DNA of 64,000 nucleotides. It comes from Aporrectodea caliginosa. Its lineage: Eukaryota; Annelida; Clitellata; Crassiclitellata; Lumbricidae. Below the pieces are notes generated by a model that was not told where the DNA came from, ran no database searches, and was given only the letters and a program-made list of their open reading frames with translations. The first letter of the stretch is position 1; the number at the start of each line of letters is the position of its first letter. The position numbers and the translations under genes were made by a program. This document shows positions 57,736 to 64,000 of this stretch, in pieces. Where the stretch lies: contig JACEVL010000932.1 of assembly GCA_020284085.1 (NCBI GenBank), positions 287,501 through 351,500 on the forward strand. The letters are read 5' to 3'.

Positions 57736-58018
57736 CAGTGTTTAATCTACTCCATTGCTGTCGGAGGGGGAACCCACACATATTTGAAAAGTTGACACGA
57801 CCGGGCAATTTTCTCAAGGGAGTAGTAACAAAAGTTTTCCAGAATTTTCGAGGGGGTAGTGAGTTTTCCAACAAAAATTGGGGGTAAACCATAAATCCAG
57901 AATTATCCCTACATTTCACACTTTCTGTACAAAATTAAATGTCTTTCATTTTTTCTGGGGAAAACTCAATCCTGAGGGAACTATCCCCCCCCCCAAGAGA
58001 CGTCTAGATTAAACACTG
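57736..58018. mobile_element. MITE with CAGTGTTTAATCTA TIRs, copy B, 9-bp TSD
   Basis: Same termini as 12279-12646 (CAGTGTTTAATCTAC and TCTAGATTAAACACTG). TTTATAAAC flanks both ends exactly (57727-57735, 58019-58027). It is 85 bp shorter than copy A, with fewer of the G-rich internal units. Confidence 0.88.
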
Positions 58019-58385
58019 TTTATAAACTATGACCCTGATTCAAAAGATTTTTTCCTGAACATGAAGTCAGAACAAAGATTTAAGTGGGACCCGTGTTAGC
58101 AATAAGGGCTGATTAAAACTGGGCCCATAATAGGACAGGACCAACATAATGCCTGCAATCAACATGTCATGGAGCCCAGCTGCGCTGCCTAAGTGGACTC
58201 CACTAAGTTGTTCTTCTGGGGTGCCTTGCAGCCCACTTGGGCACATCGGTTGGGACACTTACCAAAACAAGCCCTCATTCGATTCACTTTTATCAAAACG
58301 ATCAAAACAAACCCTCATTCTACTGACCTTTATTGAAACAAACCTTTATTCGATTGACTCTTGCAACAATCTTCTATTGCAATAG

Positions 58386-61300
58386 TGTTATGCTGGTGCA
58401 TAACTTAGTGCAATGCAATTACATGTACATCTAGTATACTGGTAGATTCTTTTCAAAATGGGAACAGTCTGTTGCCTTCTAGCATAACCTGGCAACAGAT
58501 TTGCCAACATTGCAACTTACGAAGTAACGATAAAGTTTGTCTTGAAACTAGATATATTTTGATAGTTTCACTAAAGAAAGTGATAACTCACAAGGACATA
58601 ATGCTAATCCCCCATATGTCACTTTTGAAGTCTGGCTTTCTAAACAATGGTAAAACTTAACGGAGTCGATGGTCATGTTCTCCAACAAATTTACTATCTG
58701 AATACAACACACGCCGTATGGCAAAACTCAGATATCTGGAGTTTTCCTCATAATGACTGGCATCAAATGTAAAATACTCTGTAAATTCACAGTGCTCATC
58801 TAATCAAACTCATACACATAACCAATAAAATCAGTCTCTGAGAACAATGAAACTTTCTGACACATTTCTACTAACGAATGAAAATAAGGCAAAGCCCAGA
58901 TGAACACCTGGACAAAAATTAAAAGCTAAGTAAATTAACGACTGACAGTTAATACATGTATGCTGGTAACTGCCAAGCAGACAATGAATTAGCACTGCAA
59001 AAGAGATAAGGCTATGGTAATTTAGCACAAAGAATAAAGTTCACAACAAACACACCGACACATTACGAAATTGGCCAAAATTACAAAAACATGGCTTCTT
59101 GCAAATAAGTCGAACAGAAACTAAGATATTTTACAAATTAAGTCTTGCATTTATAACTGAGTTGTTAATAATTTATGATTTAATCCTTTCGAGTTTTGAT
59201 CTTGGAGCACTTATACTGATTTTCTTTTGGAGTATTAGATAAATGTATTACAGACACCACCAAACAAGGTTCGATTTAAATGACCATGTACTCGTAACTT
59301 AAACACAGCAGACACAATGCTTTAATCCACTGTGTGTGTTGCTGAACAATTTGATTACATAGACGATGTCTACTCAACATAAACAACATTTAGAAGCACG
59401 GACTAGATATGAGAACCATTTTATCTTTCCAAATTAAACACATTTCAAGAATTCATTTAATTTCATCATTTCATGTAGTTTTTCTAAAACATATATAAGA
59501 TTCTTTGATGGTTTTTAATTTTTACTGTCTTGTGTTAGCATTGTTATCATTTCTGAACCCACTACAGATCAATCTGGGTATTCACAAATATTTGCACTTA
59601 AAAAAGTAAATATATAATTAATTCTTATTTATGAACCATAATTACATTTCAGTGAAAACTGTAGCCTACAGTAATTTTGAATTACATGTAATAATTTAAA
59701 ATCTCAAAGCAACTGATAAACAAGAAATTATAAGAATTTGTTTAAATAGGATAATAACCAACCCCCTTATAACACCTGAAATGTGCATGACATAGAACTG
59801 ACATAACACAGACTGCAGAATTCAATCAAGATAGCGACACATGTAAAACATAGAAAGGATAATCTTCTAAATTCTTGTAAAAGGCAACAGAGTATCATAC
59901 TTGTGTTCATGCCTCTACAGAAGCTGCTCATATGTGCGGTCTTGAAGTCAAAGAATCTTTAACTCGAGACACAAACACTACACACAAACGAAAGACAGGA
60001 CACCCTTTAAACCTTTAAAACTGTTTTGATACTCATTTACCAATGGCAAAAGGGAGCAGAGGAGAGTGGACACCAGTTGGCATAGTATTCATACTAAGGA
60101 CAGCCCTGCTTAGCTTCACTGTCACTGACTGACTGTACCTATCAGTGTCCTATATCAACAGCACAATCAGCCACCTTCCAAACTATAAAAATCATAATCC
60201 AACAAATAAAGATCTGAAATCGCAGACACGTTGTAGTAATCAAACAAGTCTCCAAGCAATATCTTACAAATAATTACATCTGAAACTTGTGAAAAAGTCT
60301 TAAAAAACAACGACAACTACACTGTAAAGAGTTTCAAATTTTGTTCACTAACATTTCAAAGACTTCACTGGAACCAATATCATATCGTGCATCAGCAGGT
60401 CTAATTCACATTGGAAGCAACACACCTGGTGCCACAACTCAACTCATGCGTTTACTAGCCAATGTATTAATGTAACAAGGCTTTACATTAAGATTTTGCC
60501 AGTGGTGATATATAAACACAGCACTGACAATAAGTCATGACTGAAGCTCCAAGATGCATATGTTAGTTAGACAAAGCAACAGGTCAAAACACAACAGAAA
60601 TTTAGTTCACAGCACTGGATATCGTAAAATAAAAAATAACTTCAAACGATCTATTCATCTCTCGACAACTTTGAGGTATTTCTTAAATTGGCAATTGGCG
60701 TAGCTGAATGAAATAATAATTCAATGTACTGTTACATAATAATATATTTACTACCCTATATGCCTCAATCAAAAGCCAAAAACTGCTAAACACTTTCAGG
60801 GCAGTTGAACTTTAACTGAGAGCATAGAATATCCGTTTACTATCAGCTATAATATTACAGTAAAGAAAAACCAACTCAAAAGCACTGTAATTGATGTCTT
60901 GCCTTCATCTGTCTCAAAGACATGCTATAATTATATTATTAATTCTACATCTAATTAAATTCCCATTATATACAGCTCCTTCAGACGAAAGGGATATTGT
61001 TATCTTTCAATAACAAGGAATGTCATAATGTTAGGGTAGGCAACAATCTAACTATACATCCTCTCCAAGTCTTCAACTACAGACCTACACACATTTAGGT
61101 GTTCCTTTTAATAAAACTGCAATACGTGCTGACAGCCAAAAAGATCGCTTCTTTACAATGGGCATTGTTAAAGAAATGCATTCCAGAAATGTCACCATAA
61201 GTCTTGATTTGCATGTCAAAATTGTAAGCAAAGTGGGCAAGTGCTCCAAAAATGAGAAACATCAACTGGAAACACACACCCTGTTGCCCCATACAGAAAA

Positions 61301-61829
61301 AAAACTGATGCATCAGTGGTAGAACATTCACAGGATTGCTTGACTAACTGCAGATTTAATTAACATAAAATGCTTATACAGGCAAAAATCTTACACACAA
61401 AAGCAATGTAGTCTTAAACAATGACTAAACCATCTGCACAAATTAACTCCAGTGAAAATTAATTTGAGGAAATAAGAGTTATGGTGAAACAAACATATGT
61501 GCACTACAGACTTTTAGCATCGTTACAAAAGTACTTCAAAGTCACACTGTTTCCCTAATATCAGTATTATTTCCGTAATATTAAACTTCACCCAATATAT
61601 TTAATGTTTCCCTTTGTGAAGTATAGGTACAATTAGTGGCAAAAACAGAAGCCAGTTAGATCTGCAAATGAAGAAAGCGCTTTTGGTTTTTAGATGGCCA
61701 CCACAAGCTGTAGGATTTTTCACGATCTGACGTATCTGACTTTTGACCATATATCTTACCAGCTTCAAATCCTTTGATTTAAGTAAATGTGTCATGGGTT
61801 TAGATCTTTCTTGTAAACTACAAGAGCCT
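58386..61829. other. AT-rich region without a gene; part may be the 3' UTR of the gene at 62-64 kb
   Basis: No long frame on either strand apart from 61601-61829, which continues the repeat of the neighbouring protein in a shifted frame. One dispersed repeat lies at 59950-60110. The base composition is more uniform than in the transposon-rich parts, which would suit a long 3' UTR on the minus strand. Confidence 0.45.
59950..60110. repeat. Dispersed repeat, copy 2
   Basis: Matches 46688-46830: TCAAAGAATCTTTAACTCGA, CACCCTTTAAAC and CACCAGTTGGCATAGTATTC. Same orientation. Confidence 0.6.
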
Positions 61830-64000
61830 TCATTCAGTATCTGACCCACTCATAACTACGTTTCTTGCTCGTTTTGAATAGCGCAATTTCACAACCAGAT
61901 CTTTATTTTTAGACCTATGTCGTGAACTATGCGAGTCTTCAGTTTCTGATCCACTTTTGACTCTGTTTCTTGTTTGTCTTGAACCACGTTTCAGAAAATG
62001 CTTTTTATTCTTGAATCGACACCATGAACCATAAGAGTCCTCAGTTTCAGATCCACCTTGAACAGTACGACTTTTGGTCTTTGATGAACAACACAAGAAT
62101 TCGCTTGCTCTCGTGACGTTGACCGACACTTTCCCTTTAAGACACAGCACTTCCAGCGACACAAAACAACCTCGAATTCTGCCAAAACGTGGACGGGTCC
62201 GACACCAGGGCGACAGATTACGCAAACGTCTACGGCGTTCATGACGCGAATGTACAGTCCGACTTTTTGTAGAGGCAGACTTCCTAGAGCGTTTTTTACG
62301 CTTTCCCATTGTGACAGAATCATCCGAGCACCATGATGACTCTTGACTGGATGCCCGTGTGCTTGGAATGCTCGTTGCAACGCTGTCCATGGAAGATTCA
62401 GACGAAGCAAAACTATCCGGATGCCAACTGTCTGACGACGCATCACAGCTGCCCTCTGGTGACTGATTAGATCTCATCGTCAGTCGTCGTCTCTTACGGC
62501 GTTTCGCTTTAACATCGGAAGACTTTGGCGACATTTCGGCTTCGATTGACTTTATACCAATCCAAGTACGCTTACTTTTCTTAAAGTCAACTTGTTTTGC
62601 CATTGAAGGAGGGCAGACCGTTGTCGTATCTTTGTTCGAAGTCTGATTGACAACTGCCGCATCTGCAGTTTTCGATTTTCCCTGGGAATCGAAGCCATCC
62701 TTCGAGGAGTCTGATATGTTACCAATGAGTGAATCAAGCCACTTCTGCATTGAAAGATCATCGGATATTTTGTCTATCGAGTTCATTATTTCAGACATTG
62801 GTGACCGAGGACTTCCTGGCAGTGAAACCGCCTGGCTTTGCGGATCTTGCAGTTCAGTACTTGTTTGCAAATTGTTGCTGGGCTCAAGCGGAGACTTGAG
62901 AGACGGAGATACTGTTATTTCAGGTAGAGCTTTATGACTAGCATCACGTACAGGGTCTGATGAACAAACAGGCAACATTTTGTCCTGGAAAGTAACTTCA
63001 GCAGATTTAGAGGATTCATTATTTGAGTCAGCCAACATCACATCAAAACTCTTATCACCACCTTTGTTTGTGGAAGTCAACGCCATGGATACTGCACTCC
63101 CTGCACTAACCGATTGCTGAGGATCATAGATGGCTGGACTGGCACCATGTGATGGTAAACCAGGAATTGTTCTATTATCAGTTTCTGTGCAGTTGCTATA
63201 ACGGTTACGAAATGTGTCTTCAACTTGAATACTACTACGAATACTTGGTACATGAGATTGCAATCCTGTAGCTTCACGATCTTCAACACAAACATCACTC
63301 TGTGATTTGGATATATCGCTTAAAGGCTGCATTTGTAAAAACGGAGTGGTCTGTGCACCAGGAGAACATAACATTTGGGAATATCCAGCAGGAAGATTAT
63401 GATAAACTGATCTAAGAGGAACTCCAAGACTAGCAGACAAGAAACTCTGACTTAAAAGATTCTGTGAAAAAGTAGGCCTGTTGGATGGCGATGAATACCG
63501 AGCCGTATGCAAAGATGAACCATTTTGCTCATCAGCAAGTCTCAAACCTGGAACTGTAACACAATGTGATATGGAATCAGTTTGCGAACAAGATACAACA
63601 TTCTGTGAAAATGCAGTGCTTGTATGCGGTGCACGCATGAATTGTGGCACATCCAGTGGAAAAGCATTGTTGTGAAAAATTCCGTTCATTGGCTGAAAGA
63701 CACTAGATTGGGTGATTTCGCGGTGAGCCAGTCCACCCGGTGATGATCTGAAAGGTTCAGCTACAGCAGCAGAAGGTAACCTATGCCTCATTAGGTTCTG
63801 CACATGCAAAGTAGGTTGCTCGGTTCCCTTTAGCCCTCTCAGACTGTGAACCTGCTCACAACCCTGTAAATTTGCATAGTGCAAATAGCTGGCAGGTAGT
63901 GGATGCATCTGCGACATTTCAGGCATGACAGGACTTATATTCGGCTGACTATGATGCGGTCTCTGTAAACTCAAGTTACCTCCAGGAACTGCCTCTGGCT
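61830..64000 (-). CDS. Unrecognised Ser-rich, basic protein, 3' coding exon, partial
   Basis: Open from the right edge (frame PEAVPGGNLSLQRP...) to TGA at 61832-61830: at least 722 codons, start outside the window. The first 420 residues are Ser/Gln/Pro-rich and probably disordered. IMNSIDKISDDLSMQKWLDS (about 62740-62800) is the one compact amphipathic patch. Basic clusters KAKRRKRRRLTMR (about 62475-62515) and GKRKKRSRKSASTK (about 62270-62310) look like nuclear localisation signals, separated by Ser/Asp stretches. The C-terminus is a repeat of about 34-35 residues with GGSETEDS, SGSETEDS and SGSDTE, each followed by a Lys/Arg-rich segment. The stop falls inside the third unit. I do not recognise the family; a nuclear, chromatin- or RNA-associated protein is an inference from composition only. 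Confidence 0.75.
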   Translation of the reverse strand, partial: PEAVPGGNLSLQRPHHSQPNISPVMPEMSQMHPLPASYLHYANLQGCEQVHSLRGLKGTEQPTLHVQNLMRHRLPSAAVAEPFRSSPGGLAHREITQSSVFQPMNGIFHNNAFPLDVPQFMRAPHTSTAFSQNVVSCSQTDSISHCVTVPGLRLADEQNGSSLHTARYSSPSNRPTFSQNLLSQSFLSASLGVPLRSVYHNLPAGYSQMLCSPGAQTTPFLQMQPLSDISKSQSDVCVEDREATGLQSHVPSIRSSIQVEDTFRNRYSNCTETDNRTIPGLPSHGASPAIYDPQQSVSAGSAVSMALTSTNKGGDKSFDVMLADSNNESSKSAEVTFQDKMLPVCSSDPVRDASHKALPEITVSPSLKSPLEPSNNLQTSTELQDPQSQAVSLPGSPRSPMSEIMNSIDKISDDLSMQKWLDSLIGNISDSSKDGFDSQGKSKTADAAVVNQTSNKDTTTVCPPSMAKQVDFKKSKRTWIGIKSIEAEMSPKSSDVKAKRRKRRRLTMRSNQSPEGSCDASSDSWHPDSFASSESSMDSVATSIPSTRASSQESSWCSDDSVTMGKRKKRSRKSASTKSRTVHSRHERRRRLRNLSPWCRTRPRFGRIRGCFVSLEVLCLKGKVSVNVTRASEFLCCSSKTKSRTVQGGSETEDSYGSWCRFKNKKHFLKRGSRQTRNRVKSGSETEDSHSSRHRSKNKDLVVKLRYSKRARNVVMSGSDTE

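Overview
This is eukaryotic, probably marine-invertebrate, genomic DNA. Genes are split by GT-AG introns, about half of the window is transposon-derived, and the palindromic word TAGGCCTA recurs, as it does in several marine invertebrate genomes. The gene set (rho-class GST, TTLL10-like ligase, C2H2 zinc finger, CK1alpha) fits a deuterostome or lophotrochozoan, but the sequence alone does not settle the phylum. There is no bacterial-style operon, CRISPR array, or intact tRNA or rRNA gene.

Layout. 1-13.5 kb is accessory: a decayed transposon-associated gene, then a 27-bp satellite (1.89-5.78 kb with outliers to 7.43 kb) broken by LINE fragments, then hAT, SINE and MITE debris. 13.85-14.82 kb holds an intact, intronless casein kinase 1 alpha gene (+), followed by about 6 kb of repeat-rich flank that includes a 5S-derived fragment. 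21.0-26.4 kb is a six-exon rho-class glutathione S-transferase (-), whose introns hold LINEs, a MITE and a 1.2-kb Ac-like hAT element. 26.5-35.2 kb is mostly mobile DNA, with a THAP-type first exon and one unassigned exon-like frame. 35.5-39.4 kb is a three-exon, 12-finger C2H2 protein (+). 42.3-53.1 kb is a nine-exon TTLL10-like tubulin-ligase-family gene (-) with a 728-residue low-complexity tail on its last exon. 53.5-58.0 kb is again mobile, including nested hAT MITEs and a TIR element that carries its own minisatellite. 61.8-64.0 kb is the 3' coding exon of an unrecognised Ser-rich, basic protein (-) that runs off the right edge.

The genes look like unrelated neighbours: a kinase, a detoxification enzyme, a DNA-binding protein, a tubulin modifier and a probable nuclear protein. 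No shared pathway can be read from their order. The strongest unusual signals are: (i) the 27-bp satellite, which is open in four of six frames and has 4-5-monomer higher-order spacing; (ii) a 481-bp element with 33-bp perfect TIRs, an 8-bp TSD and an internal 37-bp tandem array; (iii) a MITE family with 9-bp TSDs at both copies; (iv) a tandem TGAA duplication that ends the 62-kb protein inside a repeat array which continues past the stop; (v) two GC-AG introns among fifteen.

Splice models were built by hand from reading frame, phase and family similarity recalled from memory. No database search or transcript data were available.
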